Part shown: positions 41,670-53,444 of the stretch, in pieces | Numbering within the stretch: the first letter of the stretch is position 1 | Layout: each line of letters begins with the position of its first letter | From: Thalassia testudinum | Lineage: Eukaryota; Streptophyta; Magnoliopsida; Alismatales; Hydrocharitaceae | Assembly (NCBI GenBank): GCA_037157565.1 | Contig: JAZHRO010000063.1 | Coordinates: 154,182,501-154,246,500, forward strand | Reading direction: 5' to 3' | Length of the DNA stretch: 64,000 nt | Position numbers and translations under genes: made by a program | Notes under the pieces: generated by a model | Seen by the model: only the letters and a program-made list of their open reading frames with translations | Databases searched by the model: none | What the model was told of the DNA's origin: nothing

Positions 41670-44129
41670 TGGTCGGGCCCGAATAGGTTGTGTTAATATG
41701 GTGATTTTAACATTGAAATGCATATAGTGGTTAACCTAAATCGAGCCTAACCATCTCTTTACAAAATTTTAACTTGGCCTACTTGATTTTATCTTGGTCA
41801 CTTTTAAGACCAAGGTCGAACTCAGGGAAGTGGGATTGAAGGTGAATAAGTTTTTACTCCTTTCCTACAATGAATCTCTTCTGTTCGTTTATTATGTTTT
41901 TGGTGTTTTTCTATTTAATATTTTTTCTGATAATTTTTGTCCTTGAGGTACACCCTCAAAATCAGGTTGTTGGCTTTGAGCCAAATTAGGGTTCCAAAAC
42001 TGGTCTTGCTATTCGCAAGACGGAGTACCTGCAAGTCAAGGATTATCTTTTCTCTTTTGTATATATATATTTTTTATCTTTTTAATGGAAGGAAAGAGAA
42101 ATAGAAATAAAGTAAATATAGTGTATATATATATATATATGTATATAGGGTCGGGGTGGAGGTGGAAATGGCGTGTAGCACGGTGTCGAGTCGGTCGTCG
42201 TCTAGAAAGATGCAACCAATAGGATGAAGTGTCGCGTGGAGTGTAGGATGGATGGGTGAAAGATGTGTGCGAAAAATGCTTTCTGTACGTGTGTATCGGG
42301 GAATATCAGCAACTGGTGCAGATATTCCCGCGATACAACGTATGGTAGGTGATATGAAAGTATAAATATATGTATGTATATATGCAAATATATATCTTTA
42401 TGTATATATATACATGGTTATAATTATATAGGTGTATATGTAAGTATATATGTATATATATAGATATGTAAATATATGTATAGACAGATGTATGTGTATG
42501 TGTATATATATATATATATATATTTATAATTGTATATAAATGTATGTATATGTAACTATATATATAGATATAGATATATATATATATGTAATAACTATAG
42601 ATATATGTATATATGTATGTATATTTGTATATATATATATGTATAAGTATATGTGTATATATATGCATATATATATATGTATCTATACTTATACTTAGTT
42701 ATATAGGTACTATTATATGTATAGATATAAGTATATATATATATATGTGTATATAAATATATATATGTATATATATATAAGTATAGAGTAGTGTATAAGT
42801 GAGTGGGTGTGTGTACGAGAGTGTGTGTGTGTATGTGTCTGCAGAGAGAGAGAGTGCTGTGAGAGAGAGAGAGAGAGAGGGTGTCTGCCAAAGATGGCGC
42901 GGATGTTTAAGTTGTCCTGTCGCAGCTACCGTCGTCTGATGCCACGTGCACCCGTAGGCGTGTAGGCACGCGAAGACGCGCGTGCACGCAGAAGGGAGTG
43001 AGCGCGAGGGGAAGGACCACAGTGTATCGCGCTACACGAAGTGACGGGTGCTGAAGCAGGCGAAGATGCGGACGTGAGAGCGGGTGCGGACGTAGGCCCT
43101 GGAGGGGGCGCGGGCGTGCGCGGATGGGCTGGCACCGATAGTGACGTGGAGAGAGAGCACTGGGTGACCGAATAAGTGAGAAACTTACCAGTCACCGCAC
43201 TGTAGCCACAGTGTCGCGCTCTCTAGCATGAACAGTGGCTACAATGCGCGCTTGGCTCGTGCGACCGCTTGTGCTCGGTTCAGCGTGTGCGGACGGTGTG
43301 GAGTGGCTGGCGCACGCGCGGAAGAGGCTGCACCAGCTGTTGGCTTACTCGGAGAGAGGTGACGGTGGCCTGCTGGCTTGCAAGGAGAAAGGCGAGGGCG
43401 GCCTACTAGAGCATGCAGAGGTCGCGGAACAGGCACCTGAGGCGCGTGGAGGCCTGCGCTGCTGCTGCTGACGCCTTTCTACTGCTGCTACGGAGCTTGA
43501 GCTTCAAAGCTTGAAGCTCCTGTTAATGGCAGCGATGGGCTAGACAACAAAACAGAGGAGAGAACCACCACTCCCACCAGCTCTTTGATGAGCTGGGTGG
43601 TGGTGGGACTCACAGTGGTGGTTGTTCACCACTGTGAGCGGCTCCTGCCCGCAGCGTGGCTCTTCATGAAGAAGAGAAGCTGTGTATGGAGGGGAGAGGG
43701 GAGGAGAAGGCCTGGAGAAGAAGGTGCTGTGTGTTTTTTTTTCTGTTGGACTAGGCTCTCTTCAAAGAAGGCAGTCGTGCCCTTTTTAAAGAGGAAGAAG
43801 GCAAGCACAGCCATGCCCTGGCTGTGCATGCGGCAGCATGGCAAGCTGCTGCAGGGAATGGCACGAGGAGGAAGCTGCCATGCCTTGCAGCCGCAGAGAA
43901 GAATTTCAAAGTCAAATAGAAATAAAAAATAAAGATGGAGATTTTGCAAGGCAGCACTTAAGGAAAACGTAAATTTCAAGGCCATTTTATTCACTCTCCT
44001 CCCCTCTCAAATAAATGCATGCATGCGTGTATTTTTACAAATGCGACTATGTCTACCTAATCTACGCAGGCAATGCTTGGAAATAGCACAAGATGGCACA
44101 ATTGTTTGTGTATTTTTGCTGTGCAATCA
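41670..44129 (-). repeat. Athila 5' LTR (2460 bp)
   Basis: Left edge TGGTCGGGCCCGAATAGG, right edge GCTGTGCAATCA, followed by TSD GAGGG (44130-44134). The TA tract (42060-42150 and 42340-42790), CpG-rich block (42920-43480), hairpin (43609-43638) and a second inverted repeat GAGCTTCAA/TTGAAGCTC (43497-43519) are all shared with the other LTR. Confidence 0.92.
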
Positions 44130-44134
44130 GAGGG

Positions 44135-45028
44135 TGGAGGCGCGACCACGTGGCGCGATCAGAGCACACCACGGCCAGACGCGTGATCTCACGCGTTTTG
44201 CGAAATCAGAAGTTTGCGCACGTGCGTGAGCCGTCCAATCTCATGATTAGGCGCTAAAAAGAGCCTCGCAGGTGCATGCGCAGAGAGAGATTGTTGCAAC
44301 AGGCGCGCGAGCAGGGAGAGGGGTCATGCGATCTTGATCCAAGGGTGCAGCGGGTGCCACGTGTTAGCTAGGGATTAAATCCGCGCGATGGAGGTGAATT
44401 TGAAGGTTTTTGAGGCCAGATCTTATCCGTTGATCTCCCGATTAATGGATCTGATCAAAAAAGAGTTGTTGTATGAGATAAAGGGGTTAAATAACGTTTT
44501 TTCCTTCCATAAAAGCTATGAAAGAAGGCCTAGGGTCCCCTTGGTTGAAGCATCTCTCTTCCATCAACTTCAGACATCTTCCACCTTCTCTGCAACTCTC
44601 CGTCCCTCTACAACTCCACTCCAACCTTCATCCTGGCACTCTGGATCTAAGGTGCTGCCACACCTCTCACAAGCATCCTACAAGTAGCATCGTCTCTCTA
44701 CCACTTTCTATTTCTCTCTCTCGCTATCTCTCTCTCTATCTATTAATCTATTTAATTTTAGTAGCATTCTCTATTCTGAAAACTCTGCTTAATTGGAATT
44801 AAAGTTATGATCTTCTGAATGCCTGATTATACATTTGATTCCTATAAATATATACATATATAAATATCTTTTTAGAGCAAGTTTTATTGGAAAGCTTATG
44901 CAAAAATCGAGATTGCCTCCCTACGAACAACCTGGTACTCACCAGAGTTTTATAAATTTATTTGTCGACGTGCTTTCGTGCTATACTACAACTAAGTAAC
45001 TTTTAAAATGCAAATTATGCTCCAAACA
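44135..45028 (+). repeat. 5' LTR of element P, second part
   Basis: Continues the LTR after the Athila insertion. A TATA-like CCATAAAAGC lies at about 44507-44517. The end reads ACTACAACTAAGTAACTTTTAAAATGC ... CCAAACA, the reverse complement of the S1/S2-type LTR edge. The PBS follows 3 bp later. Confidence 0.8.
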
Positions 45029-45031
45029 AGT

Positions 45032-45048
45032 TGGCGTCGTTGCCGGGG
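45032..45048 (+). other. P primer binding site, tRNA-Asp type
   Basis: TGGCGTCGTTGCCGGGG, one base from the tRNA-Asp PBS. It fixes P's plus orientation. Confidence 0.9.
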
Positions 45049-46470
45049 TGGCAACAGAAACTTTTGAGGCTTTCTTTGGTGCGAATTTGAGATTTCTAAC
45101 TTGCTAGTTTCGTTGAATTAGTGTGCAGGAAAGTAAGGAAATCAGAACGAAACACGACAATAGGAATTGCAGGTTCGAACCTCAGGTAAGTACTCATAGT
45201 TTAGATTAGTTAGATCTAGAATTTGCTTGAACCCTAGGATTAGTTAGAATTTGTTTGCATAAAAAAATAGAAATGTATTGATTTTCAGGCTGAAATAAAA
45301 CTTTATCTTAAAAATTCAATTCTTGAAGATCCGTACCCTAAAAAATTCTCAATGTTTTACTAGACTTAGATTTCAAAGTCAGGAACAACATATTCAAATT
45401 TCGTCTATATATGAATTATAGAAAAATTTTAATAATTTGCATACTGATCTATTATCAGTACGGTTATTGTTCCTAATTTTTTAGAGTTACAAATATTAAA
45501 ATAATTTTTATATAACTCCGATTGAATTGAAATTTATGGCACTAAATTTTTGAGGTAATAAAGAATTTATAAAAAATCTAAAAAAAATTATTTCTTGCAC
45601 AATTGTTTGCACAGATTATCCAATCACCAACTAGGCGTCAAAACACACTACAAAACCCCCAGTACACTTTAAATCAGAAAAAATAGAAAATGTGCATTAA
45701 AAAATCTTGAAAAATATTTTCTGAGTGCCTAGTTAGTGTTGCAAGAAGTCCAATTGATTACATTGCTTGGGTTGCACCACTCATCTGATTTTTAACTTAA
45801 AAGAATCATCTAGAATTATCTGTGCTTAGGGTTCCACATTATGGATAGAGCACACCTGCATTTCCATATTTAAAGAAAATCTATCAAATAAATTGGGATT
45901 CGCAAAGCTCTTGAGTGCCTCATCAAAACCTTGATTGAAAATATTAACTCAAGTGAACCCTAAAACACATTAACATGAGCATTCGAATCTTAAAATTTAC
46001 TTCATAAGAAATTGCTTGTGAACCCTGTTTACCTGAGCACTTCACACATTTCAAAATCAATTTTAAGGGCAAACACTCCCCTAATGCCCATCATATTCCA
46101 AAAGCACATCAAACCCATGCCTAAAACTAAATAGACATGCCCTAGGTAGGACTAATAGACTTGGGAACTTGAAACTAGATTGGGCTAAGGTCAAGGCGTT
46201 ATCTACTTAGACCCACTGGTGACAAGAAAGGTCGTTCTAGTAACCGTGTTAACCTTTAGTGGTGTCCCACCATGTGGGGTGTCCAAGGGGTCCCACCCTT
46301 CTGGCCAACCAAGTAATTCAAGGGTTGATCTAAACAAGTCGTGTTTTGGGGAGCCAGGATTAAGTCTAACTAGGGTTGACACTCTAAGGACCAGTTTGAT
46401 TGCTTGCATTGAGCGGGTGGGGGTTTCTCTCATCTGTCTTCTCTCTCGTCTACAGACATTCTTTTGGTGC
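45049..46470 (+). other. P leader
   Basis: About 1.4 kb, AT-rich, with many short direct motifs but no coding sequence recognised. A short open frame across 46219-46470 has no familiar motif and merges in frame with the gag ATG. Confidence 0.55.
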
Positions 46471-48587
46471 ATGCAAGGTAGAAGATCTCAAAATCCTGAT
46501 TTGCTACCACCATTAGAAAGAAATCCTAGGAGAAGACCTATTTATCCAGAATCTGAATCTAAACCCTCTGCAATGGCTAGTCATCACGAGGAAGAAGGGA
46601 TTGATAAACAAAATCTGGATCCTATGACTCCCTTACAAAGGCAGATCACTAAGTAGGGTCAACATCATGACCGACTGATGGAAGTCATAGTGCAACCATC
46701 ACTCGACTCCAAAATGGAAGGGCAGACTGGCCCCTCCATGACTTCTATAACCCTCCTAATGCCCAACCTGAACCTTTTGTTAGGGTACCTCAGGATGGGG
46801 AAGATTTTGAACTCAAACCTCAAATCATTAACTTGATTCCCCACTTTCATGGCCGTGAGTCAGATGACCCCTTCCACCACCCTGAAGAGCTCCTACACAT
46901 AGGAAGAACTTTTGGCCCTAGGAGCATGAATGAAGGTACCTTATGATGAAGATGTTCCCATTCTCCTTGAAAGATAGAGCTGCACATTGGTTGAGGATAA
47001 TTGGTAGATCAATCCTTACTTGGGAAGACCTGAGAAGCACATTCCTAAAGAAATTCTTCCCGGTAGGAAAAACTAATGCCCTTAGATATGCCATAACAAC
47101 CTTTAAGTAAAACCCTGGGGAACAACTACATGAGGCTTAGGAGAGGTTCAATGATTTAGCTAGGAAATGCTCTCATCATGGGATTCCGAAGTGGCACTTG
47201 GCCCATATTCTCTATTATGGGTTGAGTGATAATCTGAAGAATTTTCTTGATGCAGCATGTGTGGGAAATTTCCTAAGTCGAGATGCTGAGGGAGCCTTTT
47301 AATTATGCTTCAATGTCCACCTTTAATAGAGCCAATCAACCAAGGAGCGGAGTTTATGAAGTTATCAATAATTCAAAGTTGGTTGATTTAGAGCTAATTG
47401 CACAATGGTTAGATAAGGTGGACCTCGTAGGAAAGAATGTGGAGAATTTAGATAAGAAACTGGATAACCTTCTAAAGGGCTGGAATTCCTTAGGTACACA
47501 ATCCAGATTAAATCCTATGCCTACCCAAGGAGTGCCTATATTAACCCACAACCAATTCCCCAACCAACTAGGTTAGGAATCAGTGCACAACATTAATGAC
47601 CTAACTATGGCTCCACCTATGAGCCAACTATAGTTGGACCCATCTCTTTCTAGGTACCAAGGAGGGACCTTGATGCCCTCGAATTCTGAACTAGGCAACC
47701 CGATGCCTAGTTATCCTGAGGATGTGAATGCACTCCTAGGTTACACTAGAAATGAGCCTTTTTCAAACACTTACACCCCTGGATGGCGCAACCATCCTAA
47801 CTGTGCTTGGTCAAGTCAGAAACCCGCCCAAGGTCTTAACTTGACTAAACCAAACACTTATGGGCAACCTAGTAGGTACACACAACCACACACGTACCAA
47901 CCACAACTTACTCAGGAAAACCAGCCCTCTGATCTAAGTCTAGTCCTCAAAGAAATGAGAGAAATGAATCTAAGACATAAGGAAGAAATGAATCAATTGA
48001 GGGGAGAATTGACAGGATGATTGGACCAGCTAGTAGATGCTAGACAACACGGGATGCTACCATCCCAACCCGTCCCAAACCAAAGAAACTTCAATAGGGT
48101 TAATCAACACAACACACCGGAGCAACAAGCACACCTAATTCAGCCTGCTCCCCAGCACCCACCAGGTTTTGTTAACCCTAACCCAACCCAGGCTCAACCC
48201 ATTTTGCAAAACTCACCTTACCCTTCTAGCCCTAATGCACATGCCTGTGCTGTCACTTTGAGAAGTGGGAAACAAATCCAAGATCCTTCTACATCAAAAT
48301 CTTATCAAGATCTTGAGGAGCCTGAATCTATCTTGGGAGACCAAACTAATCTAGAAAACAAGACTCAGGATTTGAATACTCATAATTTTTCTCAAGCACC
48401 TTTTCCTGAAGCCTTGATCAAACCCAAGGAAAAGAAAACTGATCAATCCGAGTGGCTTGAGATTCTAAAGCAAGTCCAGGTGAACATACCACTCCTTGAG
48501 GCTATTGAGAACATTCCAGCCTGTGCGAAATTTCTGAAGGAAATATGCACACCAAAATGCCAAGCCAAATCATCAAAAGGGTAATGA
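46471..48587 (+). pseudogene. Athila-like gag of element P
   Basis: Opens MQGRRSQNPDLLPPL at 46471, like Athila's MFGRSQNP. The capsid core FELKPQIINLIPHFHGRESDDPFHHPEELL (46800-46890), MKMFPFSLKDRAAHWL (46947-46995), the LRSTFLKKFFPVGKTNALR region (47030-47090), ERFNDLARKCSHHGIP (47145-47190) and TPGWRNHPNCAWS (47775-47815) follow. Next are a coiled segment (47940-48015) and TLRSGKQIQDP (48255-48290), the TTRSGK counterpart. Frame changes near 46750, 46900 and 47280 and stops at 46654, 47109, 47139 and 48018 break it. It is the same gag type as the complete Athila element. Confidence 0.85.
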
Positions 48588-49036
48588 TTTCTGAACAAGC
48601 TAGTGCCATCATCCTAAATAGCTCCCTCCTAGAAAGAAAGATCTAGGGACCCCCTTAATTTCATGTGAAATAGATGGATTCATCCTGGATCAAGCTTTAC
48701 TGGACCTTGGTGCCTCCATCAACTTAATCCTCATATAATTATATGAAGAGTTGAATTTAGGCCCCTCGCAACACAATGAAGTGACCCTTTAGCTCGCTGA
48801 TAGGACAACCAAAATTCTGAAGGGCCTTCTGCAGAATGTGATTATAAAAGTGAGGGATTTTGAGTATCCTGTGGACTTCCGTGTCCTAGATATGGAGGAA
48901 TCAGAAAACCTGAACCACACCCTAATAACCTTAGGGGGACCTTTTTTGGCCACAGCCAAGGCTCTAATCAACTGTGAGATGGGGGATTATGCACATCACC
49001 TCTGGAAGGAAAAATTGTCAACTCAATATCTTTAGA
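48588..49036 (+). pseudogene. P aspartic protease
   Basis: ALLDLGASINLI with the D-L-G triplet at about 48695-48730, then LADRTTKILKGLLQNVIIKVRDFEYPVDFRVLDMEE and LGGPFLATAKALINC (48930-48975). Stops lie near 48650, 48738 and 48793. No reverse transcriptase follows, unlike in the complete Athila. Confidence 0.8.
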
Positions 49037-49045
49037 ACTTCCTAA

Positions 49046-49786
49046 AAGAATAAAGTAAATTATGGTTCCATTGAGGCTGTAGGAACAATTGAACAAGTGT
49101 TGGCAATTCATACTAAAGATGATCCAAATCCTACCAAAGCTCAAGACCAACACGAAGGGAAAGAAAGAGATGTACTTGAGGATAATTCTGATCTACCATC
49201 TCCCATGGAAAATAAAATTGAACAGGACATTAGTGAGATTGAGAAACTCCTGGGAGTAACTTTTGATGAATTAGATGATAATATAAAGAATCCTCAATAC
49301 ATCCACCCTAAAATTGAAGAACTTTTGAATTCTGAGGGAGTTCAAGAAAATGAACAATCTAAGGACATGAACCAGGAAGTAACCCAAGAAGAAGAAGTTC
49401 AACACATAATGGATTAGGGAAGAACTTATAAGCCAACTGGTTCAAATGGATGGCTGGGCTCAGAAGAAGTGACTTCGGATGAGGAGGAGGAAATTTCTGA
49501 TGAAGATTTTGATGAATTCCACACAACTCTACCCCTATCCTCATATGACCCAGAGCTTGGAGAACTCATGATTTTTTATATCCACTACCATTATGAAGGC
49601 CCTTATTACTCTGATTCAGAACTAGATTTAATTCTAAATCATGATTTCAATCCAGACCTTATACCACCTCTTCTTGAATTATGGAACTGGATTGATAGAC
49701 AGGATCTACAATTTGAACCTCATCCACTTGACCCTTTTTCATATTCCAAATTAGAAAGACTCTTTGGAATAGGGCTGCATCATTAG
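49046..49786 (+). pseudogene. acidic ORF after protease in P, function unknown
   Basis: One frame, opened at 49046-49097 and ending at 49786, broken by a single stop at 49415-49417; about 240 codons. It is very acidic (DVLEDNSDLPSPMENK, TSDEEEEISDEDFDEF), then aromatic-rich (MIFYIHYHYEGPYYSDSELD), ending IPPLLELWNWIDRQDLQFEPHPLDPFSY. It sits where RT, RNase H and integrase should be, and is followed within 150 bp by the GGGAGGCAACCC motif and the PPT. It may be an expanded protease-RT spacer left after loss of pol. No enzyme motif was seen. Confidence 0.6.
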
Positions 49787-50120
49787 CTGATTCGCATTTG
49801 TGGATCACTGACTCTGGTACCAAATGATCATATCTTTCTACTAATCTTAAATTTCCCTACAACTGTTATTACTTCTCTTAACCCACAGTATTGAACTACA
49901 TATTTTTGAGTTTAAGTTTGGCAAATGACGTTAAACTTGGTGCTGGCTGGGAGGCAACCCAGTACTCTGTACAGGTAGCTCTGCATCTTCTGCATCCATA
50001 CTGATCTAGATTAACAAGCATAGTCAAGTGATATCCCCTCCTCTTACTTATTATATTTTGATTTTCATGCATACATCTTAATGAGGACATTGTAATGAAT
50101 AGGCACCGGGGGGTGGACAT
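49787..50120 (+). other. P 3' untranslated region and polypurine tract
   Basis: GACGTTAAACTTGGTGCTGG then GGGAGGCAACCC (49928-49962) is the well-known post-pol motif of Athila/Tat elements. TGAGGACATTG follows at 50081-50092 and the purine-rich GGCACCGGGGGGTGGACA at 50102-50119 is the PPT. The 3' LTR should follow, but element A begins at 50138. Confidence 0.75.
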
Positions 50121-50137
50121 TGCATGTCTTACTTTTA

Positions 50138-51565
50138 TGTTGATTGGGGTGTGCTTCGCGAATTAGAATTAGGGTTCGGAGGACCCATTGTCGTAGCTTA
50201 CAAAACGTGTCTATCAAATAAAATTTATAATCGAAACTCGAAAAGTGAGTCCTGGGTCGAACACGTGGAGGTGAACTTTTGGTTTTGAAAATCCGCGTTT
50301 CTCTTTTATTTCTTTTTGTCATTTTTTATATTTTCTAATATTTTTTGTTTTTAGCAAGCAAGAGATCAGGTTGATGAATTCTAGCTAATCTACTTGCAAC
50401 AATATAGAGAGAGAGGGAGAAAGAGAGAGAGAAACAATCATCTATTTATAAAAGAATGTTTGTTACACTACAAAAGTGGGAAATCTACACTACGAAAGTG
50501 TAAAAAGATAAAGAGAGGTGAGAAAAATCCCCCTCGATGGTCGCTTGGAGGATGACTCGCTCTAATGTCGCCTGGAGGAAGATGGTAAGGAGCGGGACGA
50601 ACGGGGACAGAGCTGGAGGACGGAGGGCGGGGCAGGACGGCGTTGCAACGAGGATCTTCTTCCTGAAGAGTCATGGGAGGACAGCCACGGGATGCTCCAT
50701 GAACGGGGATGAGGGGTGGGAAAACTATTTCATTTTCTACTCTAAAAGAGCATCCCAAGCTTGGGACAAGCTCTCTCTAGAGCCTTGGAGGTGGTGAGAG
50801 GAAGAAAGGAAGAGATGAAGAAAAATGGGAGGGGTAAGGGTCCTTTTATAGTGGAGGAAAGAATCAAATTCGTATATAGGACATTCAGTGACGATCATAA
50901 ACATCGTTGAAGATCCGCCGCAAATGTCGCTAAAGACAGCCCATGCACCAACGCTACCGCTACGCTAGTGTGTGCTTCGCACGCTGTGTCATGCGCCTCC
51001 ACGACTATGTGCCTTCGTGCGCTGCCACTGCGTGTGCGCATGCACCCGTGTTGTGCACGTGCGGTGGTGCGTGAGTGCGCATGGGCACCTGGGTTGCTGC
51101 ACGTGGCACAATCTAGGCCGTCCATCTTCTTTTCATTGTAGGGGCTACTACAGAGGTTGAATTGAGTCGATTTTTGTGCCGTTGGGCTGCGATCGTCAAC
51201 TCAAATCTATCCACGCAGTCAGATTTGTCATTTGAGGCTCCAAATTATGTCACCTAGTCCCTTGGCCGTTGATATTCCAGGGACTGCATATGGTGCTATG
51301 GGACTCCGATCAAGGAGATTTCAGAGGCATTGGACTCTGATCGTCATCTTGATCTAATTCGTATGGTCAGATCGTCAATCCAAGGCTCTGAAATAAATAT
51401 CCTTCTCTCTTGAGCACAAAAGGGATGCAATTAACCTAAATTATATACAACTACTCTAAATGCAAAATGATGCATGCTATGCAATTTTTATAACATGAAA
51501 TGCAAATCTAAGCCTAGGAACATGCATGAATAGGTATTTTACCCTCAATAATTGTGTCTACATCA
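50138..51565 (-). repeat. 3' LTR of element A (1428 bp)
   Basis: Starts TGTTGATTGGGGTG, ends CTACATCA, followed by TACCCCTATGCC (PPT side). It is homologous to S2 and B. A TATA box lies on the minus strand near 50837-50846 (CTATAAAAGG). A degenerate G-box palindrome at 51094-51113 sits about 461 bp from the LTR 5' end. No tRNA-like module was found at the 620-700 bp position, so A lacks or has lost it. Confidence 0.8.
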
Positions 51566-51581
51566 TACCCCTATGCCTATC

Positions 51582-51602
51582 TTTTGCTAGTCCCTAGCAA
51601 AA
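51582..51602 (-). other. pre-PPT hairpin (element A)
   Basis: TTTTGCTAG/CTAGCAAAA with loop TCC, identical to the Athila and B copies. Confidence 0.85.
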
Positions 51603-52153
51603 TTAAACTACATGCTATGTATAAAAATAGAATTAGGATTCGATCGCCTAGGCCTAAGTCTTTTATTAACAATAGAAAATTTCAACTAAGGTCTTAAACA
51701 ACAAAAACTCAACAGTACCTGGGTGCTTGCCAGAATGCAGACCGCTCAAGTCCTCACCTTATTTGAAAAGGGAAGATAGATTTTTTTTTCCTTTTCTAAT
51801 TCTTTTGTACTTTTGGAGTTTGAGAGTTCCGGGATAACTTTCTACAGCTACTTGACCTGCCTAAGACTTGAAAAGGACTCTAAGTGCTAAGCATCTAGTG
51901 AAAAGAGTGAAAGACTCAATAAGCAGCCATTAGAATAGACTTCGAGTTTCTACAACCTTGGGTGACCTTGCTTAGAGGTTTATCTTTTCGAACGGTAGCT
52001 TTCTCCCTACTTTTATTTATGGGGTCAACACAAGGGCGAACCTAGTGTATATCTCCTTGGTTTATTCTACTCCGCTTCTTCCTTAAGTGTTTTGGGAATT
52101 ATTGTGCATTTTTGTGAGTTAGGCTCTGGACAACCGGCTAATGGGTTGTTACC
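51603..52153 (-). other. A 3' region, left of the B insertion
   Basis: Aligns with B's 3' region 53961-54510 (AGGCCTAAG, GAGTTCCGGGATAAC, CTTTCTCCCTACTTTTATTTATGGGGTC). It ends GGTTGTTACC where B is inserted. No coding sequence was recognised. Confidence 0.75.
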
Positions 52154-53220
52154 TGGTCATGCGTGTTTCGCGTGATAGAAATTGAGGTTACAAGTAAGCT
52201 ATCGTCGTAGTTGCAAAACACGTCGATCAGATAAATTTATACCAAAACTCCAAGGGAGTCTCAGGTCGAACACAGGGAGGAGATGTTTACTTTAGTTGAA
52301 AATTGCGCTTCGATTCATTTCTTTTTTGTATTTTGGGGTTTTTGTTATTTTTTTGTATTTTTGAAATAAAAGAAAACAAGCAAATGTATCACAAGATAGA
52401 GATGTGGAACAAATATGATGTATATTACTTTCAATGTCAATTACAAGAAACTATGAAAGCATATAAAGAGACGAAGGTAAGAGGAAATCTCCCAAATCAG
52501 CTATTTGGATAGACGACGGCGCCTGGCAGAAGCTTGGATGAAGGAGGTGAGGAGCGGGATGACAGAGGTGAGATGCTGCAGGACGTCGGGTTGAGGAAAG
52601 CTTCAGCGTAGCTCAAGAATGGAGGTGAGAAGACGGAGTTGATATGCTACCGAAATGGAGGTGGGAGGACAGCTCCAAGGTGACCTATGAAGGGAGATGG
52701 GAAGTTGGAGGAGTATTTGGTGAGGCAGAGGTTTGCTACACTAATAAGCACCTTGGGAGCTTGAGAACAAGATCTAATGGAGAGTTGGTAGGCTTGCTAG
52801 AGCTTGGGAGTAGGTGGGAGTAGAGTAGGTAAAGATGGCATGGAAGGGACGGGTGTAGGTCCTTTTATAGTGGAGGAGGAGAGACAAAAATTGTATCTGG
52901 GTCTTTACTGACATACACAAACATCAATGCAGCTGTCGCTGAAGATCCACCCTTCAATTGCTCTTGCTGCCGTGCACCGGCCTTTAGTGACATCCACAAA
53001 CGTTGCTGTAGCTATCACTGAAGATCCGCCCTTCAATGCCTCTTGCTGGCACGTGCGGGCCTTTAGTGACAGCTACAAGTGTGGCTAAAGGCCCTCATAA
53101 ATGTTGATGAAGATCCACGCATCTCCCTGCTGGCGTGCGTTGGCATGTGCATGCACGTACACTGCGCTGCTACTGTTGCGCGCTGCGCGGCTACTGCTGA
53201 GCAGTCAGCCAAATTGGAAA

Positions 53221-53292
53221 TTGGGGGGGCTACGGGGATTCGAACCTGCGCCCCACCCTTGAGAACTGCAGTCTGGACCATTGCGCCAAGTG
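53221..53292 (-). other. tRNA-like module with A and B boxes in B 3' LTR
   Basis: On the minus strand TGGCGCAATGG (53288-53278) is a perfect A-box and GGTTCGAATCC (53246-53236) a perfect B-box, 32 nt apart. A G-run/C-run pair (GGGTGGGGCGCA ... GCCCCCCC) flanks the T-arm. Acceptor pairing on the 5' side is missing. It lies in U3, 633-702 bp from the LTR 5' end and about 350 bp upstream of the TATA box, in LTR orientation. Confidence 0.7.
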
Positions 53293-53422
53293 TGTCGATG
53301 CGTCGTGAGGAGGAGCTTGGTGCAAAGCTTCCCAGTCGTTGGATCTTGATCCAACAGCTAGGATTCAAGGGCCGAATGAAGAAGGAATTGGGCGATGCTG
53401 CTGGCCAGTGTTGGGCGGCTTG

Positions 53423-53444
53423 GATGGCGCCACGTGGCACCATC
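53423..53444. promoter_or_regulatory. G-box palindrome in B 3' LTR
   Basis: GGCGCCACGTGGCACC flanked by GAT/ATC, one mismatch in the 22-bp palindrome; 489 bp from the LTR 5' end. Confidence 0.65.

Larger units (their letters stand above)
30581..44129 (-). mobile_element. complete Athila-type Ty3/gypsy element (13,549 bp)
   Basis: Both LTRs (30581-32904 and 41670-44129) end TG...CA on each side and are flanked by a perfect GAGGG TSD. On the minus strand: PBS for tRNA-Asp, long leader, gag, protease, RT, RNase H, integrase, a 3' untranslated region of 1.3 kb and a polypurine tract. The FMDD form of the RT motif, the TTRSGK linker and the D-L-G protease triad are Athila-type traits. Pol stays in one frame with about eight stops, so it decayed mainly by point mutation. 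The two LTRs align throughout but differ by indels in the TA tract, so the insertion is not very recent. Confidence 0.92.

Noticed and set aside
46219..46470. A separate gene upstream of P gag
   Set aside because: The frame merges with gag's ATG at 46471 and the upstream part has no recognisable motif; treated as leader.
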